NCBI GenBank assembly: GCA_032718475.1
Contig: JAUCBJ010000993.1
Location: forward strand, 1-43,974
Reading direction: 5' to 3'
DNA: 43,974 nt
Origin: Nemertoderma westbladi
Lineage: Eukaryota > Xenacoelomorpha > Nemertodermatida > Nemertodermatidae
In this document: piece after piece, positions 9,500 to 18,968 of the stretch
Layout of the letters: the number at the start of each line of letters is the position of its first letter
Numbering within the stretch: the stretch's first letter is position 1
Notes under the pieces: generated by a model
Database searches by the model: none
The model's input: the letters and a program-made list of their open reading frames with translations, nothing else
Told to the model about the DNA's origin: nothing
Made by a program: the position numbers and the translations under genes

Positions 9500-11243
9500 A
9501 GTCTAAATAGTATTTGCCTTCCGGCAAAATCTCGCAAAATATTCGAGATATATATAATTTAATCGAAATACACGATTAAATTATTTGTCAAATAATCAAT
9601 TTGTCCAAAATGTCAAATAAATTCGCAATGCAATATTGTGAATTTAATAGGATCTAATTATAGCAAATACCAATACAATATTTAAACAAAATATTGTTCT
9701 ATAGCTATTATGTAGTATTTAAATACCGGTATGACACAAACAATTTTTTGAATCTAATACAAAATATTCAAAATAAACTTGCCACCCAAATATTTCTAAT
9801 TTTAGATATATAACTCTAATCAACGCAATTTTAATTTCAAATACTATATGTATCCACTAGCGCGTGGCTACATCTTCGGGTTGCGACTCTCTCTCTCTCT
9901 CTCTCTCTCTAACTCGAGCGATTCAAAAACCCATGGTCGGCTAAACCTAACTATCCTAACTAATAAATTGAGTTCAGCTTCGCAGTTAAACAACCGATAA
10001 TTTTTTACTGCTTCCACAAACACAATGGTGCCAACAGAACAACTAACCTTGTTTGCTGTGAGATTCCACGTCCGCGTCCAAAGTTTCAGTCTTTTCGCTG
10101 ATTGCAAACCGAACCCGCAGACCCACACGAACCCCAAAGTCAGAAGCTCCGTCTTGCCATGTATCTCCAGATGGTATAAAACAACTAAGCGGTTATCTAA
10201 CATACCGGTACAAAACTCTAGATTTTATCACTAAATAATTTTGACCAAAACTGCCGTCCGCTAATATATTTTACTAATTTCCTATGGCTCCTGCTAATTT
10301 CTTGTTCCTTTCTCTACCGATTACTCGATAGAGAGCTAACTGTTCGAATATATGAGCCACGCGGGAATAACCAAAACAATAACCCGAATCGGCTCCCTAA
10401 GCTGACTTAAGACGAGTGTGAGAGACTTTACACTCAGAGTATATTCCTACGGCCTAATTCTAATCACAAAGACTGGGGTTCCCTAACAGAATGTGTGAAT
10501 GTGAGAATATTTAAATAATCAAAAATCGGTGCAGTATTTATTTCGGGACTCAAACTTACCTGCGGCTGGCTTTAGACCAGCAATTTACTAATGCGCGCTA
10601 TATACTGTATACTACGATGTGACTTATTGTCCGCTAATTCAAATAACCGCTCAGCGTGAATAGTGTACGGTACTCTAAATTATTACCTTAACTACCCTCC
10701 GCTATGCTGCGTACAAATTCTTAATTTTACTAATTAATTACAGTCACAAATATGTAACAGCGTACTAATTACTAAGTATTCCAGAGTGCGCAATTCTAAT
10801 TTATTACGCAACGGGTTACACTAGCAACAGTCTAAAATACCGTATTATTTTCGACCTAATCAGTAATTAATTACAGTAAACTAAGAAATAGAAATCAATC
10901 AAAGGAAAAGAACACCTATCTAAGCATTCGTGATTTATTAGGCGCACTTTAGTAACACACCAATCAGCGTAACAATCTATAGTTCATACTTACCAATTTT
11001 AGTTCTTAACGCACAATTCACAATCAACAGTCACGACTCGCAATCTACAGTTAACTAGCAATTCGCAACGTAAAGCCGCAAGTCTCTCCCGGCCACATCT
11101 AGGCTTCCCAACTAACCCGATTCCTGTCCCCCTAATACTACAAAATAGAGACAAAATCTGGATCATCAGCCCCTAATTACTGCGCCGGCGCACCTAACCC
11201 GCTTTACGCCGCAAACTTTCGCACGCAATAGTACTCCCACCAA
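9500..11243 (-). other. BEL leader / 5' untranslated region
   Basis: There are 1.74 kb between the gag start and the presumed 5' LTR. It is AT-rich near gag, holds a (CT)n tract at about 9887-9910 and has no convincing coding region. On the minus strand it contains donor-like sites, GCAGGTAAGTTTG at 10553-10565 and GGTAAGTAT near 10989, so part of the leader may be an intron of the element transcript. The unusual length for a leader supports that possibility but does not prove it. Confidence 0.5.
11224..11243 (-). promoter_or_regulatory. candidate BEL primer binding site
   Basis: Immediately inside the presumed 5' LTR the minus strand reads TTGGTGGGAGTACTATTGC. The TGG start complements a tRNA CCA end, as expected for a primer binding site one base after the LTR. 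I could not assign the tRNA. Confidence 0.5.
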
Positions 11244-11962
11244 TGTTGCTCGTCCTTGAATCCTCCGCACTCCCTTCATCGCTAACCCCCCAATGCGCCC
11301 GCCGCGCTTACCGGTAACCTAGCCCTCCATCAGAATGAATAGCTACCGTAGCGGCACATGCAAATCACAAAGTCTGACAGTCTAAGAAATCCCGTAGGAT
11401 TATTGTCGAAAGGAATCACATAGAACCATTTACTAAGGGGTAGAAATCATAGTTCCAATTTGTAATTAACAGTAATCGTTGGGATTGATTGAAAAACACA
11501 AGCAAGAATCAACAGAAATTGCAAATTAGCGAATCATTGCAAGAAAATCAAAAGGGCAGTAATTTACACAAAAACTAAGCATCGAATAATAATAGTTGAA
11601 CACTAAGGGTAACTGAAGTAAGGGGTAAGGTAATCGGGAATCAGTACAGACACACCGGCAAAACGCCAATTTATAGGTGATTTGAGAAGGGTGATGCAAT
11701 CGATCTCTCATTGGCTCTCCAATCCGAGCTATCATTAGACCAACCTGGAAGCAGTTAGGCCAATAAGAGAGCCGGATTGTGAACCTATTGCTCCTTGAAA
11801 TCGCAAATCGTTACCATAAAAGGTAATTTTCCCGATGCTTAATTTGGCGGTACTAATAATATCATGCACAAAGGTTAATTTAGCGCAATTATAGAGAAAA
11901 TTAAATCCAATAGCTAGCCTCATCAAGGCTAATAACAGCAAGCCCATATCCAGGGTCCAACA
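11244..11962 (-). repeat. candidate BEL 5' LTR
   Basis: The left border is set by TGTTGCTCG directly after a PBS-like CCACCAA, and the right border by CCAACA at 11957-11962, giving short inverted termini TGTTG...CAACA and a 719-bp LTR. It contains no coding region. Without the partner LTR in the window the right border is a best guess. Confidence 0.5.
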
Positions 11963-12120
11963 AGAACTTGCTACCCTGGAACTATCTACTTATATCCTAT
12001 TACAAAATTACATAGGTAGGGCTACATACTACAAAATGGATGAGTTCAAAATATATGGGTGTTTCAATTTCCTTATCTACATGTCATTGCGCGTTATGCC
12101 TTATCTAAATAATTATACTG

Positions 12121-12225
12121 CATCACGGACTAATATATGATACTATATAATGGACTAATATATTATACTGCATGATGGACTAATATATGTACAGTATAAC
12201 GGACTAATATATTATACTGTATGTA
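12121..12225. repeat. short degenerate tandem repeat (GGACTAATATAT)
   Basis: Four copies of a roughly 24-30-bp unit containing GGACTAATATATNATACTG lie just left of the Mutator-like relic. They may be subterminal repeats of that element or independent simple-sequence expansion. Confidence 0.6.
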
Positions 12226-12260
12226 GGTACAGCGCCATATACCGTAACAACCTAACTTCT

Positions 12261-12574
12261 GACAAATTCCTGGAAAGGTGCATTCTAGGTCAAAACCGCA
12301 ATGAGTCGGTTCATTCTGTGAACTGTGCAAAGAGCAGGTTTGTTTCCCTGCACCTTTCAGATTTCAAGTCGCTTACGCTGTACTTAGTCATAATAGAGGA
12401 GCCTCAGTTGATCAACTTATTCTGAAGAAGTTGGGTCTTGAAGAGGATGATGGAATTATGGCTGCCAGAGGGATAAAGAGAAATAAGGAGCGACTCAGGA
12501 TGTCCCTAATGGAGTCTGCCAAGAAAAAGAAAAGGAAGATTGCACATAAAGACTATACACCCGGTGGTTTTTGA
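12261..12574 (+). pseudogene. Mutator-like transposase C-terminal remnant
   Basis: Two reading frames joined by a shift near 12365 carry the C-terminal signature of the animal Mutator-like transposase family. The first frame has DKFLERCILGQNRNESVHSV (compare LLxRCLxGxTQNxNESxNS of the family). The second has AVLSHNRGASV, KKLGLEEDDGI, a basic stretch and a terminal DYTPGGF before TGA at 12572-12574. The catalytic part upstream is missing and an in-frame TGA precedes 12261, so this is a dead fragment. Family assignment rests on recalled motifs, not a database search. Confidence 0.62.
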
Positions 12575-12978
12575 ATATTGTTATAGTTATAGATATACTG
12601 TATATCTAGTGAAAACTTCGAAATAATATATATATATAATATACAATATATATTAATTGGTTTTATATATCCAATTTTTTTTTTAAATAAACTATAAATA
12701 TGCCTGAGAGAATGTCAAAATTTCAAACTACCAATGATAATAGATTTTAAGAAAAATACAATTAAATATATTGTCTCAAAATTGTAACGTTCCCCTTAAA
12801 TTATAAATTAACAACAACACCAGAAAAATTCAGTGCATAACAAAGTTTATTGTACACTGTAGGACTGTCAAAGATATATCAGTAGTTTTCCGCACATGCA
12901 GTACATAAAATTACAAACTTTTGTGCTAATTTTAATTTTAATAATATAATTTTTTTTAAATATTGCTTTTATATTTAG
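12575..12978. other. AT-rich non-coding stretch before crystallin exon
   Basis: Very AT-rich sequence with no coding potential seen. Its right end is a normal-looking 3' splice site (oligo-T tract, then TATATTTAG at 12970-12978) for the following exon. The upstream exon of that gene was not found here. Confidence 0.5.
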
Positions 12979-13142
12979 GTCCCCGGGCCACCTGGATCAT
13001 GTTCTGCTCCACTAATTGAATTATACACTGAAGAGAACTACGGCGGAGAGATGTACAAGACAAGTGGGAGTATCGTAGCAAGTCAGTTACTTAACAACGA
13101 TCAACAAAATGATATATCCTCAATGAAAGTCATTTGTGGGCA
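12979..13142 (+). CDS. beta/gamma-crystallin-fold gene, exon A (Greek-key motif 1)
   Basis: A 164-bp internal exon. The frame is bounded on the left by an in-frame TAG that forms the acceptor (TTTAG at 12974-12978), so the exon must begin at GTC in phase 0. It ends at the donor CA|GTAAGTA (13142/13143) in phase 2. It encodes a Pro/Gly-rich lead (VPGPPGSCSAP) and then the first Greek key: IELYTEENYGG fits the (Y/F/W)xxxx(Y/F/W)xG signature, and the motif closes with NDISSMKVICG. Its calcium-site signature (N/D)(N/D)xx(S/T)S is imperfect (QNDISS). The exon joins exon B in frame to read ICGQWLIYD, as expected between motifs 1 and 2 of a crystallin domain. The N-terminal exon(s) are not visible. 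Confidence 0.83.
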
Positions 13143-13401
13143 GTAAGTACACGAGTAGGGCCTTTGTGCAGAAAAAGCTGCAACGACAACATGACTACCT
13201 GTTGTTGTATGGCCTTTTTTAGGATCAGATGGCATCGATGATGCTGGAATAATGTTTAGATAGTCCTTCCAGCTATTTATGATGTTCACAAGGTATGATT
13301 TGTGCAACATAGATATATAACATTGGGCACTCTTACAGTTTGCCGTGCCACATTCAATATAATTCAAAAAAATATAATTGTTATAATTATATAATATATA
13401 T

Positions 13402-13593
13402 TGTCATATCCATATAAAAGCATAATAATCTATAGATATGATGTATATTGCTCTATACATTGTGCAGTCGTACCAGTGTACACAAGTACTGCAGTGTACT
13501 GCCGTACTGATATAGTACTGTAGTATATATGTGCATACCGGTAATCCTCATCCTATATCATAGGCCATGGCCTAAGTAATACTGGACACGACA
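13402..13593 (-). repeat. Ty3 element 3' LTR
   Basis: 192 bp, TGTCATATCC...GGACACGACA on the plus strand. It contains a perfect palindrome TAGGCCATGGCCTA at 13561-13574 and several GTACTG words. Apart from one base it is identical to the right-hand copy. Confidence 0.95.
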
Positions 13594-13604
13594 TCACTTC
13601 CTCC
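13594..13604 (-). promoter_or_regulatory. Ty3 polypurine tract
   Basis: On the minus strand GGAGGAAGTGA directly abuts the 3' LTR, the expected place for the plus-strand DNA primer. Confidence 0.75.
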
Positions 13605-13819
13605 AACAAGTAATTAAAACAAACAAGAGAAATAATAGGTATTGATGTACTTATGACTTACTGGTTAATTTCACATACGGCTTAATATCACATTATCACA
13701 TACCACCAAACAAATTAGTTAGTAATAGATTGTCCTAGTTAAGCGTTTGTCAGGCTGTAATCAATGTTATAAATGTTACTATGAATGTTCTATATTACTG
13801 TTTCAAAATTGTTTCAATC

Positions 13820-16024
13820 TTAATAACGAATATATGGTCCCAAGTCTCTAGGTTTTCGTTGTCGTGATGGTCTAGAGTTTTCTACTTGTCCCTGCAGTAA
13901 TTCATGTTCATCATTGCAGTTACCGTCTGGTTCGGCTTGGGGCATACTACTACTACTGCTACTACCACTACTGGATACTACTACTACTAGTAGTAGTAGT
14001 AGTATCGGTCTGGAATCAACATCATCGTCTAAATCTTCCCCTATGTCTTTATTGTACAAATCCTCAGAGGACGCATCACTTTTCTCATTGGTCTTGCTGG
14101 AGTGGTAGTGTTTCATATGGGTTGGATTTCGTCGCAGTGTAGACCCATGTTTTCCTTGTAGTATCATGGATTCTCCCTTCCGGCCAATTATTGTATATGG
14201 TGAGGGGAGCCACGTAGTTGAATATCCCTTTTCTACTCGGTTAAATCTGCGAATAAGGACAATATCCCCAACTTCAAAATCTCTTTCCTTAGCATGGCGT
14301 CGATTATCTGTATATTCTTTCATTCTCCTCTTATATTTCTGATCACGTTGTTGAACTGCTACATTGATATGTGGATTTGGTGTTAAAGCTTGGTTTGATA
14401 GCAATGCAGGGAGTTTTGTTTTTAATGTTCGATGGAACATTAATTCAGCGGGTGAGAATCCAGTGGCAGGATGAGGTGTAGATCTATAGTTGAGTTGGAA
14501 TGTCTGGAGATTGGTTTGCCAACTCTTATCTTCAACGTGGCAACTCTCTATGAATTTTCCCAGTGGCTGGTTAAGCCGTTCAATTTCCCCATTGGCGGAA
14601 GGGAATCGTGGGCTGATCAAATGTACTTTTATGTCTCTTTGTTTACAATACCGTCCGAATTCCTGTGAGCGAAAAGCAGGCCCATTATCAGTTATGATAT
14701 CTTTTGGAAACCCAAATATACTGAAAGTTCTTTCACACGCCTCTATCACATGTTTCGCATTTTCTGAATTCATAGGGATAACAATAGGATAACGAGATCT
14801 GTAGCAAATCATAGTTAATATATGTTTATGATCAACAGGGCCTAGAAAATCCATTCCTATCTTTGACCATGTTTCATTGGGAATGACTGTAGGTTTCAGT
14901 GGTGAGGGTTTTGCAGGTTTGCCTGTAGCTTGGCATGGTAAACACCTTGTTATATAATTTTCTGTATCCTTGTTTAAATTGGGCCACCATACCGTTTCCC
15001 GTAGGAGTTGTTTGGTACGTGTCATGCCTTGATGACCTTCATGGGCTATCTCAATACAGAGGTCACGCAATAGCTGGGGTATAACGATTCTCTTCCCCCG
15101 TAATATTATATTATCGTGGGTGATGCTGAACTCATGTCGATCTGAGTAATATGGCTTCAACACATCTTTGTCTTTGTCCCATGCATCATTCATAATAGCG
15201 GAATGCAGAATAATCAAAGAAGTGTCCTTCATAGTATGTTCAATTATTGTTTCAAGGTTCAGATTAAATGGTAAATTGCTTTGGATTATTGCTCTGACAT
15301 ACTGTTCTGTATGTTTTCCTTTCTGTGGGCATGAACCTTTTGGTGTTTGGCGCGATAATATGTCTGCATAGTTGTCCTTACCTTGGATATAAGATAACTT
15401 ATAATTATATTCCCCTTGTATTTTCAGCAACATGCGTTCTATGCGAGGTGTTGGGTTACCGTTGGGTGCGAAAATTCGCAATAGTGGTTTATGGTCTGTT
15501 TGTATGTTAACTGGTTGTGGTGCTCCACGAAGATAGATGTTATATCGCTGCAATGCCGAAGTTATTCCCAGTGCCTCTCTTTCTGTTTGGCTATATCGAC
15601 TTTCAGTTTCTGAAAGAGACCGATGGGCAAAAGCAACTGGCTGATCAAGTCCTGATGGTTGGGTCTGGCTCAGAATTGCACTAATTGCTGTGGGTGATGC
15701 ATCAGTGGTGAGTGTTGTAGGAAGATCACGTTTGAAATATGCCAATGTTCTAGGATTTGATATTTCTTCAATCAGCTTCTTCCAAGCTATGAGGGCTTCA
15801 TCCGACATTTCGAACACTTTGTTCTTTGCAAGTAGACTCTGAAGAGGTGCTTTAAGAATGGCATAATTTGGGATGAAAGGTGACAACCACCCAAGCAATC
15901 CAAGACTGGACTTCAGTTCAGTCTTGGTAGTTGGAATTTTTAGGTTTTTTACTGCCTCAATTTTCTTCTCACAGGGTGTCAGCCCCGTGTTTGTAAGTAG
16001 ATGCCCCAGGAATTCAACGCTTGT
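13820..16024 (-). CDS. pol: Ty3 pol, 3' part: RT thumb, RNase H, integrase
   Basis: This is in the same frame as the upstream gag-RT part, separated from it only by the TAG at 16025-16027; the codons just after the stop already read as RT (EFLGH, then LGLLGW). From the first ATG (15898), RNase H has TTDASPTA (~66), ESRYSQTEREAL and NIQTDHKPLL. Integrase has the HHCC zinc domain (HEGHQG ... CLPCQ, ~285-320) and the D,D,E triad in GMDFLGP (~350), ITDNGPAF (~402) and NGEIERLN (~438). The C-terminus has a chromodomain-free basic tail (RPSRQRKPRDLG) preceded by a trinucleotide-repeat stretch of Leu, Val and Ser. All catalytic residues are present. Confidence 0.9.
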   Translation of the reverse strand, partial: TSVEFLGHLLTNTGLTPCEKKIEAVKNLKIPTTKTELKSSLGLLGWLSPFIPNYAILKAPLQSLLAKNKVFEMSDEALIAWKKLIEEISNPRTLAYFKRDLPTTLTTDASPTAISAILSQTQPSGLDQPVAFAHRSLSETESRYSQTEREALGITSALQRYNIYLRGAPQPVNIQTDHKPLLRIFAPNGNPTPRIERMLLKIQGEYNYKLSYIQGKDNYADILSRQTPKGSCPQKGKHTEQYVRAIIQSNLPFNLNLETIIEHTMKDTSLIILHSAIMNDAWDKDKDVLKPYYSDRHEFSITHDNIILRGKRIVIPQLLRDLCIEIAHEGHQGMTRTKQLLRETVWWPNLNKDTENYITRCLPCQATGKPAKPSPLKPTVIPNETWSKIGMDFLGPVDHKHILTMICYRSRYPIVIPMNSENAKHVIEACERTFSIFGFPKDIITDNGPAFRSQEFGRYCKQRDIKVHLISPRFPSANGEIERLNQPLGKFIESCHVEDKSWQTNLQTFQLNYRSTPHPATGFSPAELMFHRTLKTKLPALLSNQALTPNPHINVAVQQRDQKYKRRMKEYTDNRRHAKERDFEVGDIVLIRRFNRVEKGYSTTWLPSPYTIIGRKGESMILQGKHGSTLRRNPTHMKHYHSSKTNEKSDASSEDLYNKDIGEDLDDDVDSRPILLLLLVVVVSSSGSSSSSSMPQAEPDGNCNDEHELLQGQVENSRPSRQRKPRDLGPYIRY
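13974..14006. repeat. palindromic ACT/AGT trinucleotide repeat in Ty3 pol tail
   Basis: GATACTACTACT runs directly into AGTAGTAGTATC, giving an almost perfect inverted repeat centred on CTAG that can fold as a hairpin in DNA or element RNA. It encodes the LLLL/VVVV/SS run near the pol C-terminus. Confidence 0.8.
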
Positions 16025-18217
16025 CTACAAAAATACACACTTTGATCGTTTTAATTTTATGTTTCGTTCTTTGCATCTTGCTAACACTTGCTGCAGACGC
16101 TTTAAATGTTGCTGCTTCCCATAAACCCACACAATTATGTCATCACTGGCATTTCTTGTTCCATCAATCCCTTGTATGGAACGTTCCAACTCACGATGGA
16201 AAATTTCTCCACTGGTTGATACACCCATAACCAGAGTAGTATAACGTTTCATTCCTTTGTGAGTGGCAAATGTTGTAAGTGGTCGTGAATCAGGATGTAA
16301 ACCAATTTGATGGTACCCACGATCACAATCTAAATGTGAGTAATATAAAGTCAAGTCATCAGTCATATTGGATGGATTAGGAGGTTCTTCCAAGGCAATT
16401 TGATCAACAATTTCTTCGAGTGTCGGTATCGGATGCCGTTCGCGTACTAGATGTTTATTAAGCTCCCGGGCATCAAGCGTAATCCGAACTACGGGAAGGT
16501 TTTCATCATCTGTGCGGTTGGGTTTAATTTGAAGTACCATTCTTGAAACCCATGGGGTAGGACCAGTGGCAGTTTCAATCATATTAGCCTCCTCCTGGAT
16601 GGAAAGTTCTTTTTCACACGGGCGGCGGAGATGAAATGGAATACGTGATGCACGTACTGCGACAGGGTCTGCATCTTCTCTGAGGTGTAATTTCACTTGT
16701 ATTGGGGTGCCATTTTCGTCACACATGAGACCTGTGGCTGAGAAAACATCGGAATATTTTGATATAATATAGTCCAGATGTGATGTGTCCAATGTTTTGT
16801 GAGTTTTGCATTCTAATAATTGTCGCACTCCTATCTTCATTCCTCTTTCTTTCACACTAGGTGGGCCAACCCGTAGCAAATCCAAAGCCGTGGCAGATTT
16901 GTATCCTAATAGAGATAAGTCTTGTGTACTAACAACAATAAACTTTACCTTAGCTGCTTGCCCACAGGCTTCCACTGTTGCTCGCACTTTTCCAACGATT
17001 TTTAGCGGAGTTTTTGAATTGTATGGATATATGATACTTTTAGTGGGTGTTAGATTCATGTATTCACCATGTTGTTGTAGTGTTTTGTATGCAGAATATG
17101 TGAGGATATTACATTCTGCTCCAGAATCAATCGGGATAGGGATGCTTGTATTGTTGATATTTACATTGTAACAAGGACCCGCAGTAGAAATCTTATGAAT
17201 TTTGTGTTCCTTAAATAGAGCATTGATGCATAAATCACCATACTCATCAGATGATGTGCTTTCTTCGCTATAAATCGTTTCAGTTTCTTCATTGTCGTCG
17301 ACTAATTGTCGTAAGTTTCGTTTAGTTTTCATACCTACTACTTTCATGTGTCCTATTCCACCACATGCATTACAGATGATTTTTGCTGATATTCGACTAT
17401 CAGGAACTTTGTGATCTGTATTCCCACATCGGTAACAATGTGTATATTGGGGTGTGCTGACAGAATTTGCAGTTGGCGGCTTGTTCTGGTATTTGTAATT
17501 TACCATTTTTCGCTGCCATTGCTGTTCAGCGTTTGCTTTTGGCCTTGAATATCGGTTTTTAAATTTAGCTATTTTATTAACTTCAAGGTCATCAATGTCG
17601 TCACTTTGTCCCACTAGTTTTGTAGATCGTGCGAACTCTTCAATATCTAGTGCTTGTTTAGATGTCTGTTCTAGCGTTTGAGCAATTTGAATACATCGTG
17701 TTAGTGTACAAGCTGCAGCGTCTTCCTCTGCCACTCGAAGAAATCGTTGTAATAATTTCTTGGATCGACATCCTGCTACAGCGCGGTCACGTATATTTCG
17801 CTCTAAAGCATTGCCAAAATTACAATACTTGGCCTGTTTCCAAAGTCGTGCTATATATGAGCTGAATAACTCATTTGGCTCTCGTGTTAGTGAGTTAAAC
17901 CTGAATGTTGAAAATACTTCATTTTCTCTTTTGCCGAATTCATTATTTAGTGATGTACGTGCTACTGTGTAAACATTTTCATTAGTGTCAGGCACAGGTT
18001 GTGGAATAGTCAATGTAACAAAGCGGTCCTGTACCTCTTCACCAGATATATGTAGAAGAATGCTTTTCATTTGTTCAGGGTCTTTGACACCCAGTGCAGA
18101 CAAATATATGTCGAAAGTGTTTAGCCACTTTTCCCAGCGAGGGGTTACGGAACTGACATCATATGAAATTTTAAATGGTTCTGGTGCACGTAGGGAGATA
18201 TGTCTGGCTTCGGCCAT
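16025..18217 (-). CDS. gag-pol: Ty3 gag-protease-RT segment
   Basis: 730 codons from ATG at 18215-18217 to an in-frame TAG at 16025-16027. Residues 1-220 form the capsid-like gag. Two zinc knuckles follow near 258 (CYRCGNTDHKVPDS) and 282 (CNACGGIGHMKVVG); both lack the final Cys of the CCHC pattern. The protease has IPIDSGAECNIL (~364). RT carries RITLDARELNKH (~583), LDCDRGYHQIGL (~628) and the SDD box in ASDDIIV (~691). Gag packages RNA, the protease cuts the polyprotein and RT copies the genome. The TAG falls in the RT thumb right after KCVF, where related proteins continue without a break, so it is probably a disabling mutation. Confidence 0.9.
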   Translation of the reverse strand: MAEARHISLRAPEPFKISYDVSSVTPRWEKWLNTFDIYLSALGVKDPEQMKSILLHISGEEVQDRFVTLTIPQPVPDTNENVYTVARTSLNNEFGKRENEVFSTFRFNSLTREPNELFSSYIARLWKQAKYCNFGNALERNIRDRAVAGCRSKKLLQRFLRVAEEDAAACTLTRCIQIAQTLEQTSKQALDIEEFARSTKLVGQSDDIDDLEVNKIAKFKNRYSRPKANAEQQWQRKMVNYKYQNKPPTANSVSTPQYTHCYRCGNTDHKVPDSRISAKIICNACGGIGHMKVVGMKTKRNLRQLVDDNEETETIYSEESTSSDEYGDLCINALFKEHKIHKISTAGPCYNVNINNTSIPIPIDSGAECNILTYSAYKTLQQHGEYMNLTPTKSIIYPYNSKTPLKIVGKVRATVEACGQAAKVKFIVVSTQDLSLLGYKSATALDLLRVGPPSVKERGMKIGVRQLLECKTHKTLDTSHLDYIISKYSDVFSATGLMCDENGTPIQVKLHLREDADPVAVRASRIPFHLRRPCEKELSIQEEANMIETATGPTPWVSRMVLQIKPNRTDDENLPVVRITLDARELNKHLVRERHPIPTLEEIVDQIALEEPPNPSNMTDDLTLYYSHLDCDRGYHQIGLHPDSRPLTTFATHKGMKRYTTLVMGVSTSGEIFHRELERSIQGIDGTRNASDDIIVWVYGKQQHLKRLQQVLARCKERNIKLKRSKCVFL

Positions 18218-18776
18218 CCCTTAAAACTGTAACGTGTACCGTTACTGTGATTTTGTAATAACTTATATCTCAGTATTTATCTTAACTACGAACTGTCAGA
18301 AGCGGCCTACAGTATTGCTATTACTGTATTGGCTTTGGCTCCTATTTTATGTCGAGAACAATTCCTGTAATCATGGAACTGCTATAATATAATATGCATG
18401 CTAGGTTAGGCTGCTAGGCCTAGGTTGTTAATATGAAAATTTTACAACTGTACTGTTGTATATTGTAAGCGCTGTAAGCTGTAAGCGATTGTAGGTTAAT
18501 AAATACCGGTAGTCTGGTAGTTGTGGGTTAATAATACCGGCAGCTGTACAACTGTAATGTTGTACCAAATAGGTAGGCCTATACTTGTAAGCAAATGGCC
18601 TGAGTTTTCTCTGTACCGGTGCCAGAATCTTTTATCACTAAATCCAGAGTCACCAGATCAGTTTCTCCTTTCGCAGTACTGGTAAGCCTAAATCTGTAAA
18701 TGGCGTAAGCCAGTAAGAAGCTTAAGTCTGTAGGTAGAAATGTCACCACCACGTGGATCGACCGACTCTTCGCCAA
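18218..18776 (-). other. Ty3 leader with candidate primer binding site
   Basis: A 559-bp leader between the gag ATG and the 5' LTR. Next to the LTR the minus strand reads TTGGCGAAGAGTCGGTCG, a TGG-initiated candidate PBS; the tRNA was not assigned. The rest has no coding signal and contains repeated ACCGGTA and GTAAGC words. Confidence 0.7.
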
Positions 18777-18968
18777 TGTTATATCCATATAAAAGCATAA
18801 TAATCTATAGATATGATGTATATTGCTCTATACATTGTGCAGTCGTACCAGTGTACACAAGTACTGCAGTGTACTGCCGTACTGATATAGTACTGTAGTA
18901 TATATGTGCATACCGGTAATCCTCATCCTATATCATAGGCCATGGCCTAAGTAATACTGGACACGACA
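18777..18968 (-). repeat. Ty3 element 5' LTR
   Basis: 192 bp, TGTTATATCC...GGACACGACA on the plus strand, followed by the target duplication TATAT. As the 5' LTR of a minus-strand element it should hold the promoter. TATATA-type sequence is present but no start site can be assigned. Confidence 0.95.

Larger units (their letters stand above)
1..11962 (-). mobile_element. BEL/Pao LTR retrotransposon, degraded, 3' end outside window
   Basis: Read on the minus strand, the order is 5' LTR (right), leader, gag, protease, RT, RNase H, integrase, which is the BEL/Pao order. The family is supported by a DUF1759-like gag core, a zinc-knuckle block ending in an HHKLLH-type motif, an RT active site FYMDDG, and an integrase with GVDCFGP, YSDKGTNF and GGSWERLVRS. 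The 3' LTR would lie left of base 1, so the two LTRs cannot be compared and the age cannot be estimated. The element is defective: in-frame stops at 8807 and 7645, frameshifts near 8290, 7540 and 2880, a TAG at 2820-2822, and a 1.2-kb insertion at 4434-5632. Family assignment is confident; the outer right border is inferred from TG...CA termini only. Confidence 0.88.
13402..18968 (-). mobile_element. full-length Ty3-type LTR retrotransposon (Mag-like) in crystallin intron 1
   Basis: A 5567-bp element on the minus strand, bounded by two 192-bp LTRs (13402-13593 and 18777-18968). The only difference I see between them is base 4 (C versus T). A perfect 5-bp target duplication TATAT flanks it (13397-13401 and 18969-18973). 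A PBS-like sequence follows the 5' LTR and a polypurine tract precedes the 3' LTR. The gag-pol frame is open across 4.4 kb except for one TAG. The near-identical LTRs indicate a young insertion. It lies antisense within intron 1 of the crystallin-fold gene and accounts for most of that intron. A Mag-like lineage is inferred from the gag knuckles, DSGA protease and RT motifs. Confidence 0.93.

Noticed and set aside
9868-10203. 111-codon minus-strand open frame in the BEL leader
   Set aside because: It ends in a (CT)n-derived RERERE run, has no known motif and lies in AT-rich leader sequence.
13101-13367. 88-codon minus-strand open frame overlapping exon A
   Set aside because: Antisense shadow of the crystallin exon and adjoining intron.
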